From: Lotus japonicus
Lineage: Eukaryota > Streptophyta > Magnoliopsida > Fabales > Fabaceae
Direction of reading: 5' to 3'
Assembly (NCBI RefSeq): GCF_012489685.1
Contig: NC_080041.1
Location: 36,569,780 to 36,633,779 of the forward strand
Length of the DNA stretch: 64,000 nt
Within the stretch, counting starts at the first letter, position 1. Each line of letters begins with the position of its first letter. Made by a program: the position numbers and the translations under genes. Of this stretch, positions 28,971-39,907 are shown piece by piece. The notes under the pieces were generated by a model. That model searched no databases, was not told the origin of the DNA, and was given only the letters and a program-made list of their open reading frames with translations.

Positions 28971-31900
28971 ATGGATAACAAGGAGGGAGGATCAGTCAAT
29001 AGGCCACCCATTCTGGATGGTACTAACTATGACTACTGGAAGGTTCGCATGACAGCCTTTCTCAAATCGATTGACAACAAGACTTGGAAAGCTATTGTCA
29101 AGGGTTGGAAGCACCCCACTAAGGCTGAGGTTGAAGGCACCTCTACTACTGTTGTTGAAAAACCTGAAGAAGAATGGACCAGTGTTGAAGATGAAGCTGC
29201 ACTTGGAAATTCAAAGGCTCTAAATGCTATTTTTAATGGAGTTGACAAGAATATGTTTAGGCTGATCAATACGTGTACTGTGGCAAAGGATGCTTGGGAA
29301 ATTCTGAAAACTGCACATGAAGGAACTACTCGAGTGAGGATGTCAAGGCTTCAGATGCTTACTACTCAATTTGAAAATCTGATGATGACTGAAGAAGAGA
29401 CTATTTCAGAATTCCACATGCGTGTCCGTGACTTGTCTAATGCTTCATTTGCTTTGGGAGAACCTATGTCAGATGAGAAGCTTGTAAGGAAGATCCTGAG
29501 ATCTCTTCCTCAGAAGTTTGCTATGAAAGTCACTGCAATTGAGGAGGCTCAAGACATTGAGAACATGAAGGTTGATGAACTTATTGGCTCTTTGCAGACA
29601 TTTGAGTTGAAACTGAGTGGAAAATCTGAGAAGAAGAATAAGAGTATTGCTTTTGTGTCAAACACTGATGAAGGTGATGATGAAGATTGTGAGGGTGAAA
29701 ATCTGACTGAGGCTCTGGCCATGCTAGCAAGAAAATTCAACAGAGCATTGAGAAAGATTGATAAAAGAACCAGGCCTAATGTCCAGGACATGAAGTTCGA
29801 TAACAAACCCAAATTTACTAATTCACAAAGGAAGACCAAAGAAGACGAAAAATCTGGTCAGAATAAAGGAGTGCAGTGTCATGAATGTGAAGGATATGGT
29901 CACATCAGATCTGAATGCGCCACTTATCTAAAGAAGCAGAAGAAAGGTATGATGGTAACTTGGTCAGATGAAGACACTGAAGATGAGGAGGAGATATCTG
30001 CAAACAAAGTCAATGCTTTCTCTGGAACTGTCTATGAGTCTGATACAAGTGATGAGGACATTACAGATGAGGAACTGGCTGAGACTTACAAGCTGCTACA
30101 CATCAAGTGGGAAGAAGCATGTAAACTTGTGAGAGAAAAGCAAAGTGAGATAGAACAACTTGTCTCTCAGAATGAAAGGCTGAAAGAGCTCAGCACAAAG
30201 CTGAAGGAAGATCTGGAGGAATGGCAAAGTAAGTTTAATAATGCTGATGTTATGGAAAAGGCTAATCTAGTGTTGATTAATGCAGGACTTCAAGAGGAAG
30301 TGGCAACTCTGACAAGAAAGCTTGAAGCTACTCACAAACCTGTTAGAATGTTGAACAGTGGTTCTGATATGCTTGATGAAATTCTGAAGGAAACTAGCAA
30401 GCAAGGAGGGAGTTTGAAGGGAATTGGCTTTGACTATAGAACTGCAAAAAATCAGAAAGGTTCAAAGAAATTTGTGTCTGCTGCGAAACAAACTGAATTC
30501 AAGAAGCCTAGAAATTATCAGTTGTCAGATTCATTGCCCAGACATGTACCTCAACATGTGAAATCCCAGCTCAAGCTTGAGAAGATTGTACCTTGGAAGT
30601 GTCACTACTGTGGTAAGAATGGTCACATAAAGCCCTACTGTTACAGGTTATATGGTTATCCTCAGATGCACGATAAAAAACCTGTTCAGATGAGGAAGGA
30701 ATGGAAGCCCAAGGGTGAAGTCAGATGTCAGGTAGCTTACACGTCCTTCAGAGCATCATCAAAGGAAGATTGGTATTTTGATAGTGGCTGCTCAAAGCAC
30801 ATGACAGGAAACAAGAGCTTCTTGCAAGATATCAGAAGTCACTCCACCAACTATGTCACTTTTGGAGATGGAGCTAAAGGAAAGATCAAGGGAGTAGGAA
30901 AGCTTGTTAGCACAGAATCTCCTAACTTGAACAATGTGTTACTTGTAAATGGCTTAACTGCCAACCTAATCAGCATAAGTCAACTGTGTGATCAAGGGTA
31001 TGATGTGAAGTTCAATAAGATAGAACGTGTTGTGACCACTGACGATGAGAGAGTTGTGATGAGAGGAGTCAGATCAAAGGACAACTGTTACATGTGGACA
31101 TCAGAAGAAAAAGCTCATGTTTCCAGATGTTTGTTAACTAAAGAAGATGAGGTGAATGTATGGCATCAAAGACTAGGACATCTCAACTACAGGAGCATGC
31201 AAAAGATCATTGCTGATGAAGCAATAAGGGGATTGCCCAATTTGAGCTTGGGAGAAGGAAAGCTATGTGGAGAATGTCAGATTGATAAGCAAACCAAGGT
31301 GCCACACAAGATGCTCCAGCATCAGACCACGACGAAGGTTCTGGAATTGCTTCACATGGATCTCATGGGTCCCATGCAGGTTGAAAGCTTGGGAGGAAAA
31401 AGGTATGTGTTTGTCTGTGTAGATGATTTTTCAAGGTATACATGGGTTGAATTTATGAGAGAAAAATCAGAGACTTTTGAAATATGCAAGAATTTATGTT
31501 TGAGACTTCAGAATGAGAAGGACTGTGTGATTGTAAGAATCATAAGTGATCATGGAAGAGAGTTTGAGAATTCAAAATTCTTGGAGTTCTGTGGAACTGA
31601 AGGTATTAGCCATGAATTTTCTGCCCCCATCACTCCACAGCAGAATGGAATTGTTGAAAGGAAAAATAGAACTCTCCAGGAATCAGCTAGAGTAATGTTA
31701 CATGCTAAGAAGATTCCACACCAATTCTGGGCTGAAGCCATGAGTACTGCTTGTTACATACATAATAGAGTCACCATCAGGGAAGGGACATCCTCTACAC
31801 AATATGAGCTATGGAAAGGTAGAAAGCCGTCTGTAAAATACTTTCACATATTTGGAAGTAAATGTTATATTCTTGCAGATCGTGATCCTAAGAGGAAGCT

Positions 31901-33811
31901 TGATCCTAGAAGTGATGAAGGAATTTTCATGGGGTATTCTATGAACAGCAAAGCTTATAGAGTTTTTAACTCTCGCACAAGGACCATGATGGAATCTGTG
32001 AATGTGACTGTGGATGATGAACCAAGCAAGAAGGAAGAAGCAGTTCTGAATGAAGATGATGATGGTGCTGATGTTCCAGCTAATGCTCCAGCAACCGCCC
32101 TCGACAATGAGTCAGAAACAAGTGCTGATGAAAAGGAAGACAAAGATATCACAACAAACAAAGCTCCATCAATCAGGGTTCAGAAGAATCATCCTCAAGA
32201 AAACATTATTGGTAATCTTCAAGAAGGGGTGACTACCAGATCCAGAAGTATAATTGCTCACAGTTGTTTCATCTCTAAGATAGAACCCAAGAATGTTAAT
32301 GAAGCTCTCACTGATGAATACTGGATAAATGCTATGCAAGAAGAGCTAGAGCAGTTCAGAAGAAATGAAGTGTGGGAGTTAGTGCCTAGACCTGAAGAAG
32401 TAAACATCATTGGCACTAAGTGGATCTTCAAGAACAAATCAGATGAAGCTGGAACAGTCACAAGGAATAAAGCAAGGCTTGTTGCTCAAGGATATACTCA
32501 GATAGAAGGAGTTGATTTTGATGAGACCTTTGCTCCAGTAGCTAGACGGAATCTATAAGACTCTTGTTAGGTGTTGCTTGTCTTTTGAAGTTCAGACTTT
32601 ATCAGATGGATGTGAAGAGTGCTTTTCTGAATGGTTATTTGAATGAAGAAGTCTATGTTGAACAACCTAAAGGATTTACAGATCCGCATCATCCAGATCA
32701 TGTGTACAAGTTGAGGAAGGCCTTGTATGGTTTGAAGCAAGCACCTAGGGCTTGGTATGAAAGGTTAACTGAATTTCTTGTAAGCAATGGGTACAGCAAG
32801 GGTGGAATTGATAAAACTCTGTTTGTGAAGAATGACAGAGGTAAGCTCATGATAGCACAGATTTATGTGGATGACATTGTCTTTGGAGGAATGTCAAACT
32901 CAATGGTGGAGCATTTCGTCCGACAAATGAAATCTGAATTTGAGATGAGCCTAGTTGGTGAATTGAACTATTTTCTAGGACTACAAGTCAAACAAATGGA
33001 GGATTCTATGTTCATATCTCAGAGTAAGTATGCTAAAGGCCTAGTCAAGAAATTTGGTCTTGAAAAGGCTGGTCACAAGAGAACTCCTGCTGCTACACAC
33101 ATCAAGATGTCCAAAGATGAGCAAGGAGAAGATGTTGATCAAAGTCTCTATAGAAGCATGATTGGAAGCTTGTTGTATCTCACTGCTAGCAGACCAGATA
33201 TCACCTTTGCAGTTGGTGTATGTGCAAGATTTCAAGCAGCTCCTAAGGCTAGTCATCTGCTACAAGTCAAGAGAATTATCAAGTACATCAATGGCACGAG
33301 TGACTATGGTATTCTCTATACTCATGATACAAATTCTTCTTTAGTTGGTTTCTGTGATGCAGATTGGGCCGGTAGTGCAGATGATAGAAAGAGCACATCT
33401 GGTGGATGTTTCTTCCTAGGGAATAATTTGATTTCATGGTTTAGCAAGAAGCAGAACTGTGTCTCATTGTCTACAGCTGAAGCAGAGTATATTGCAGCCG
33501 GAAGTAGTTGTACTCAACTCATGTGGATGAAGCAAATGTTGAAAGAGTATGATGTTGAACAGGATGTCATGACATTGTACTGCGACAATCTCAGTGCAAT
33601 CAATATTTCCAAGAATCCCATACAGCATAGCAGGACCAAGCATATTGATATTAGACATCATTTCATTAGAGACTTGGTGGAGGATAAAATTGTCAACTTG
33701 GAGCATGTGACAACTGACAAGCAGTTGGCTGATATTTTCACAAAACCCCTTGATGCTATCACTTTTGAAAAATTAAGAGGAAGTCTAGGGATTTGTCTTT
33801 CTGATGCATAG
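28971..33811 (+). pseudogene. SIRE gag-pol polyprotein, one frameshift in RT
   Basis: The start is the ATG at 28971 ('MDNKEGGSVN'); earlier frame lies in the LTR and leader. Gag has a UBN2-like region and a CCHC knuckle ('CHECEGYGHIRSEC', residue ~303). An acidic, coiled-coil stretch follows (~365-470), then a second CCHC ('CHYCGKNGHIKPYC', ~544). The protease is 'DSGCSKHMTG' (~603). The integrase has HHCC ('WHQRLGHLNYRSM') and DDE residues in 'HMDLMG', 'SDHGREF' and 'QQNGIVERKNR'. In RT, the expected Leu codon after 'FAPVAR' lacks one base near 32547, so the frame ends at 32558. Relative to the deletion the other frame continues (to 33811) with 'KSAFLNGYL', 'YGLKQAPRAWYERL' and catalytic 'YVDDIVFGG'. 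RNase H follows ('CDADWAGS', 'STAEAEYIA'). It ends in TAG at 33809-33811. Confidence 0.92.
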
Positions 33812-33817
33812 CAATTA
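33809..33817 (+). promoter_or_regulatory. UAG-CAA-UUA stop-codon readthrough site between pol and env-like frame
   Basis: The pol stop TAG is followed directly by CAATTA, the tobamovirus-type leaky context (CARYYA). The same frame is open downstream to 34825. The soybean element SIRE1 is known to express its env-like protein by stop-codon suppression. The identical arrangement here supports the same mechanism. Confidence 0.85.
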
Positions 33818-35832
33818 GCGTGCCCTAGTGTGTCAACGACTAGTTTATTCTTGGTCATCATTAACAGCCGTTGTGACATCAGCAGAGAGAAAGTTACTTC
33901 ATGGTTCACATTTCCTATAACTACCTCCAACGGGCAAATTGTGTTCTCTCAACCGTTTGTGCATCTATCTTCTTCAAGACTCATCATCTCTGATTTGCAA
34001 ATTTGTTTCATTGTTCTGTACTTTGCTTGTATTTCCTCTCGATTCGTCATGTCTCAAAGTTCAGGAAAGAAGGAATCTGTCAAGGCCAAGATTGAAAGAA
34101 CTGCTAAAGGAGTCAAGTGTATGGGTTTGAAGAGTGATCCTTCTCAACCGTCTTCTGTGTCCAAGAAAGCCTCCAAGAAGATGCGATCAAGAAACCCAAC
34201 GTGTAAGGTCTACAAATCACAGGTCAAGAATAGCAAAGCTCCGAATGTTCCTATCCTTGAGGATGTTCCTGACGAAGAAGAAATCAATGATGAAGATTCT
34301 CCAGTGAAATCGCCTCCTGATGTTGTGCCTGATGTTGTGGCTGATGTTGAGACAACTGGGTCTAAGGGAAGTTCTGCTCAAGAAACTCCTGGAAAGGATT
34401 CCACTTCTCATGAAAATTCAGGCTATGCTACCACGCCTAATATCTCTGTTTCATCCTCGTCGAAGGATGCTAATCCAGCCTCTGTTCAGAACATCTCTGA
34501 TGATGCTTCTGATGATGTTCCTCTGACTGAGACTTTTGCTGATAGTGTTGCTGCGAGAATGAAGAAGAAAAGAAGGATTTCTTCTCCTGAGATCACACCT
34601 ACTCCATCAAAGAAATCCAGACAGGCCAGTGTGAAGAGTAAGGGGAAGCAAAGGCTCCCACTGAGAAGAAGCAGAGGAAGATTCCAGTTGAAGTTGAAGA
34701 CTCTGAGTCAGATGTTGAAGTCGGTGTTCAGGACATTCGATCTTCTGATAAAAAGAAGTTTTCTGGTAAGCGTGTTCCTCAGAATGTTCCTGCTGTCCCT
34801 ATTGATAGAGTGTCCTTCCACTTAGAAGAGAATGTTCAGAAGTGGAAGTTTGTTTGCAAGAGAAGAATGGCCAAGGAAAGGGATGTTGGTTCTGATGTTC
34901 TTGAATGCAGAGATGTTATTGCACTTATTGAGAAAGCAGGTCTGATGAAGACTATTCAGAATGTTGGAAGGTGCTATGAGAAGCTTGTGAGAGAGTTCCT
35001 GGTGAATCTCTCTGTTGATGTGGGACTTCCTGATAGTGCAGAGTTCAGAAAAGTCTATGTACGGGCTGAATGTGTATTGTTTTCCCCTGCTGTGATCAAT
35101 CAAGCACTTGGACGGAGTGCTATTGAATTTTTTGATGAAGAAGTGTCCATGGATGATGTTGCCAAGGAGCTTACTGCCGGTCATGTGAAGAAGTGGCCCA
35201 GCAAAAAGTTGTTGTCTACTGGAAATCTGAGTGTGAAGTATGCTATTCTTAACCGGATTGGTGCTGTGAATTGGGTTCCTACTCAACATACTTCTGGTGT
35301 TTCTGCAACGCTTGCCAAATTGATCTATAGGATTGGCAAGTCTATGGCTTTTGACTTTGGAACTTTTGTGTTTGAGCAGACATTGAAGCATGCTGATACT
35401 TGTGCTGTGAAGCTGCCTGTTTCATTTCCTTCACTTCTTACTGAGATAATCTTAAAGCAACATCCTCAGATTCTGAGGGCAGATGATGTGGCTATGTCTC
35501 GTGGAGTTCCAATCACTTTGGATCACCGTTTGTTTATGGAGTCACATGTTCTAGACATTGCCTTACCAACCAGCAGGACATCTGCTCCTCCTGTGACTGA
35601 ATCTGACGCTAAGGCCATCATTGCTGAATTACTGAAGGTTTCCAAGGCCTTGTAGGAGACAATCAGGGTGAGCACTGCCAGGAAGCTCAGAGTTGATGCG
35701 TTGCTACTCAAGCTACAGGAAGAAGAACGTCAAGATGGTGAACACCGTGCTGCTGCTCCGAATGTGAGTAATGAAGAGGAGGAAGGATCTGAAGAGTGTA
35801 GTGCAGGAAAGGACTCCAGTTCTGAAGACTAG
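33812..35832 (+). pseudogene. SIRE env-like protein (Transposase_32-type domain), broken
   Basis: The frame continues in phase from the pol stop, so it would be made as a pol-fusion by readthrough; an internal ATG at 34049 ('MSQSSGKK') is also possible. Near the N-terminus is a hydrophobic, membrane-like segment ('LQICFIVLYFACISSRFV'). A long Ser/Pro/Asp/Lys-rich linker follows with basic 'KKKRR' runs. A globular C-terminal domain ('VREFLVNLSVDVGLPDS', 'FSPAVINQALGRS', 'LIYRIGKSMAFDFG') resembles the 'putative plant transposon protein' domain of SIRE env-like proteins. A 1-nt shift near 34640-34650 and an in-frame TAG at 35653-35655 interrupt it. The last frame closes at 35830-35832. No fusion activity has been shown for this family. 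Confidence 0.8.
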
Positions 35833-35984
35833 TTTGTTTTGTTTCTGCTGTATTCGTGCACCCTTTGCAAATTTGTGCTAAAAAGGGGGAGTAGTTGCTA
35901 GTATGCATGTGTTTTGTTCAGATGTTTAAGTGACAGATGTTTTCAGCTGTTTTTGAAGTTTCAGAAGTGTGTGAACAGTGTTTT

Positions 35985-36090
35985 CAGAAGTTTGTGGTTC
36001 AGAAGTTGTTTATTTTCAGAAGTTTGTGGTTCAGAAGTTGTTTATGTTCAGAAGTTTGTGGTTCAGAAGTTGTTTATGTTCAGAAGTTAG
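35985..36090 (+). repeat. 32-bp tandem repeat in SIRE 3' untranslated region
   Basis: About three copies of a unit built from 'cagaagtttgtggtt' and 'cagaagttgtttatgtt', followed by decayed 'cagaagtt' units to about 36180. It lies between the env-like frame and the 3' LTR and is non-coding. Confidence 0.75.
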
Positions 36091-36612
36091 TGGAAGTTGG
36101 TTCTGTTCAGATGTTCGCAGATTACAACCCTCCAGAAGTTTGTTTTGGTTCAGATGTTCATGTTCTCAGAAGTTAGGTGAAGTTGCTTCTGTTTCTACTG
36201 TGCTATGTGTGTTCTGAAAGTGTTAGCTCTGGTCTGAAGACAAGTTCAAGACGATGGCTATGTTTGTTTTCTGAAATGTTACTTCTGATGAGCGGTATTT
36301 CTGACGGTGCTTCTGATGAGCAGTATTTCTGTTAGCTGTACTTCTGGGTATGTGCTGCCAGCTTCAGATGGTAGTATTTCTGATACGATGATGTTCAAGC
36401 TAATCTATTTTGGTGTCATCATGTGCTAAGGCTGATTGTACCTTTGGTTTTGTGTTTGTGCTGCTAAGTGGTTGTTCCGACTATGTCTTCTGAAGTATGG
36501 TAGTTGGTTGTGTAGATGCATCAGTTTGAGGGGGAGCTCTGACTAAGGGGGAGAATTGTCTCTCTAGTTTTTTATCCTCTCTGATTGTGAGTTGTTTTAG
36601 ACAAAATTTGAC

Positions 36613-36624
36613 AAAGGGGGAGAT
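36613..36624 (+). other. Polypurine tract of SIRE element
   Basis: AAAGGGGGAGAT directly precedes the 3' LTR and primes plus-strand synthesis. Similar 'gggggag' tracts at about 35884, 36531 and 36547 look like decayed or auxiliary copies. Confidence 0.8.
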
Positions 36625-37499
36625 TGTTGGAACATGTTGCCTTGCATTTTGTCAAAACAACTGATTGTCGAAGCAGATGTCGTGGCATCTGACCTCGTGA
36701 GGCTAGGACATCTGTCCTCAGCTTGTGTTTCTGTTATGGGCCTTCTGAAGATTTGTTGAAGATATGTTTTGAGTTACTTGAGGAGCAAGTAACTATCTCA
36801 GAAGGGTTTTAGTTGTTGGGTTGTTATTTGTTGAAACAATCTTTGTCAAAAGATTGATTTCTATCTTTACTTGTGCAGTAAGAAACCGAATCTATCAAGA
36901 TTGCGTTTTCAAATTGCTGTTATTGGAATCTGTTTCTTCAGCCCGTGCTAACCCTAAAGCCCATGCTACCGCTGCTGAAGTCTATAAAAGGATGAAGACC
37001 TAAAACGTGAAGTCTACCGAAGCTGATAGAGAGAGATCGTGTGTTTTAGGATTTGTTAGTGTGCTTCGTTCTTTGTTATTTGTGAATCCTCTTTGCTCAC
37101 TGATTCTATAAAGCAAAGTAGGGTTCTGTGTTGTTTGATTACATTCAAACTCTGATTGTTCATTGTGTTTACCAATCACTGTGGCAGTGATTGAGAGAAA
37201 GTGAGAGGGGCTCTCATACTTAGGTTGAGATTCTAAGTAGAAATACACTGGGTAGATTAGGAAGTGAACTATGAACTGAGGTGTTCATGAGTGTCTGTAA
37301 TTCCTGAATCTTGAGATAGTGGATTTCCTTTCTTTGGGTGCAAACCCTCCAGACGTAGGTGAAAGTTTTCACTGAACTGGGTTAACAACTTCTGAGTGTT
37401 ATTGTTTTGTTGTTAAGTTTTGTTTATTGTTAAGCGATTGTCGAACCTCTTGTCCCAGCATCGTGTAGGACAATCGTATCAGAGGGAACCTGAATTACA
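36625..37499 (+). repeat. SIRE 3' LTR
   Basis: 875 bp, same ends as the 5' copy, followed by the target duplication CACTC. Confidence 0.95.
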
Positions 37500-37504
37500 C
37501 ACTC

Positions 37505-39210
37505 TTATGTTCATATTCCTCTAAAATCTAAATATAGCAGATAAGAATCATGGTCTTAAGCACTTTTTGTTGTTCCAGGTTGGTATGTTATTGGATTAAT
37601 TTAGCAAAATCTCTTTTGTTACTGTTTCTCTCACCCACCTGTATCCACTTTCTTCTCTTCACAGTGCTCCGAACATGACAATTCTTATTTGCTCTCTCAT
37701 GGTTCTTTGATTTCTGAATAATGTTTTTATTGCTTTGCAATCACCATTCACTTCTAAGTCCTTAATAATTTTTTCTGTTTCTACTTTCTACAACCCTTTT
37801 TTCGCCCTCCCCGAAACTTCTTCATTCACGACACTGTTCCAGCCGGGGAGATATTCTCCATTTGGCTATTTATTTACTTCCCTTAAATATGAGATAACTT
37901 TGCAACTTGCATTTCCTTTTCAGATTTTGTATGGCGAACACAGCACATGTGAGTGAAAGAATGACAGAGTAGTTCAACACGTTAAAAGCTTTTTAGAATT
38001 CAGATTGAACGGCAGATGATAGTTATGATTATGAGGAATGAGTGAATGACTGAATTCAAATTAAATTGGATGCACAGTTAATTGTTGAACATGTATGAGT
38101 AACACTGTAACATCATGGGCCTAAACGCGTTACAGGACTTGGAAACCAATTTGCCAATTTCCAATGTCCTTGAAAACTTATCATGTGTCCTTCAATTGTT
38201 AGATTGATTTTTGTATATGATATTTTCGTTAGTGATTTTTGCAATTGTTATATTAATTCTTGCCTATTGTTATTTTTCCACCTTTTGGTTCACATATTTT
38301 TTTCATCATCCTTGACATTGGAACGTTAACATCGTCCATCCCCATGTCATATGAATTCTGAATCTGAGCGTAACATTAAAACGTTAGTATCGTCCAGTTT
38401 TAGTGGATTGTAAGCGAACAACAAAGAAACAAAGGAACGACACCTCGGTAGCGGATGTTATGAATTCTTCTAATTGCTGAATTGGGTAGAAGGAGTCAGT
38501 AATGGCTTACGGTCTAGGTGTAATGCTCATGAACTTCATGTAAGGGCCACTAAGAACACATGAGTTAGTGTTTGAATCTTTCATGCTTTGCATTGATGCT
38601 TTATTTTTATTTTGTTATATTTTTTGGAGTGATTGTAATTTTGGATTTTATAAATTGAATTGGTTAGTACTATAGACATCAAATTTTTGGTTCAAGTTGT
38701 ACTCTTTGTGCTTTCGTTGTCCTTTTGTGGTTCTAAATATTGTTTTTTCAATTTAAGCATAATAAATGAGAATTTTAATGTTATGGAGCTTTAAAAAAAA
38801 TTATGGAAACTGTTTTTGGGAAAATTTAAACATATTGAAACTGAAACAAGAAATTGGCATCCCAATTTATATTTTAATTTGAGTAATGTCAATATGGGTT
38901 CACACAACTTAACTGACTTTAGGTTCCATATTTAAATCTCACTTCCCCATAGATTGGGGGTTCAAATTCCCCTCGGGTTGGCAAATCGCAGCTGGTGGGC
39001 AACCCTCTTCGGAGAGATCCATCAGTGCTCCTACCTATGAGTGAGCCTTTTCCGGCCACCCCAACATGCATGCCACTCTGAGGTGTTTTCTCTTTATTCT
39101 ATCATTTTTATAAATAAAAAATTGAGTAATTGAAAAAATTATTGAGATAATGTTGTAAATTAATTGAAGGTTAATGATGAATCATAATAATAAAGAATGG
39201 AAGAGTCATG
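37505..39210. other. Right host flank of SIRE; no supported gene
   Basis: The sequence continues the T-rich, intron-like DNA of the left flank. Near 38950-39090 there is a repetitive-looking piece with a B-box-like 'ggttcaaattcccc' but no convincing A box. Nothing else was recognised. Confidence 0.3.
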
Positions 39211-39216
39211 CATAAT

Positions 39217-39444
39217 ACTCTCTTCGTTTCAAAATATTAAGAAATGCAATTAATATCGTTAACTTTTTAAAACATATAATTTGTTTCTCTACTTTTTAAT
39301 ATCGTTAACTCTTCATTTATTCTTCTCATATGGGCATTATATGTAAAAACATCAATTAATGTTCTATTGAAATTCTAAGTGGACAGCTATTGTGAAACAA
39401 ACTTTTTCTTCATAAGTGAACAATTATTATGAAATGGGGGGAGT
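39217..39444. mobile_element. Stowaway-like MITE (~228 bp)
   Basis: The left end is 'ctctcttcgtttcaaaatatt' after TA; the right end is 'tatgaaatggggggag' before TA. Together they form the 'CTCCCTCCGTTTCA' inverted repeat and TA target typical of Stowaway elements in plants. No frame. Confidence 0.55.
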
Positions 39445-39537
39445 ATATGATATGTAACGGCTGAAATTATTTGTTTTTCAACTGATTTTCCTTTAAAGAC
39501 AATTTAAACCTCACACAGAAATAATAACTTTTAATTA

Positions 39538-39557
39538 CTCCCTCCGTTCTAAAACTA
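39538..39557. mobile_element. Left end of a second Stowaway-like MITE, split by a copia element
   Basis: 'actccctccgttctaaaacta' is the Stowaway-type end. It resumes after the copia insertion (from 44182) as 'ttgtagtttaattgt'. The right terminus was not found, so this MITE is truncated or diverged. Confidence 0.5.
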
Positions 39558-39820
39558 TGTTGGGAGCAATAATAGAAAAGAGAGAAGAGAGAAAGAAATA
39601 TCACACAGGAATTTTTAACGTGGTTCAGAACACAATGTGTGTACCTACGTCCACAGCTACACTAGGTAGTAATATTTCTCTTTGGTGTGTATAATGCTTA
39701 CAATGAGGTGCTTATATATAGTAGGAGTAAGTCAACCTCCTCCTTATTCTAAGCGATGTGGGACTTACAAATAGACTACATAAGCAATGTGAGACTACAA
39801 ATAGACTACATAACATAACA
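39558..39820 (-). repeat. Tork-type copia 3' LTR
   Basis: 263 bp, flanked on the left by AACTA. Confidence 0.93.
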
Positions 39821-39907
39821 ATTCTCCCACTTGGAGTCTAATTGTAGTACTTCTTGTAAGCAATAAGCTAATCTGCTCTCCACCTAGTGTAGCGCCTTCG
39901 TCTTCAA

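Larger units (their letters stand above)
28032..37499 (+). mobile_element. SIRE1/Maximus-type Ty1-copia retrotransposon, complete with LTRs (9.47 kb)
   Basis: Two 875-bp LTRs (28032-28906 and 36625-37499) start with TGTTGG and end with TTACA. A perfect 5-bp target duplication CACTC (28027-28031 and 37500-37504) flanks them. Just inside are a PBS (TGGCATCAGAGC) and an AAAGGGGGA polypurine tract. The order is gag, PR, INT, RT and RNase H, then an env-like frame behind a UAG-CAA-UUA readthrough site. This layout identifies the SIRE lineage. The structure is complete, but gag-pol and the env-like frame both carry lesions. Confidence 0.95.

Noticed and set aside
35708..35908. Minus-strand frame opposite the end of the SIRE env-like frame
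   Set aside because: It is a shadow of the plus-strand acidic C-terminus.
38940..39110. Possible SINE or tRNA gene around the B-box-like 'ggttcaaattcccc'
   Set aside because: No A box at the right distance, no cloverleaf and no TSD.
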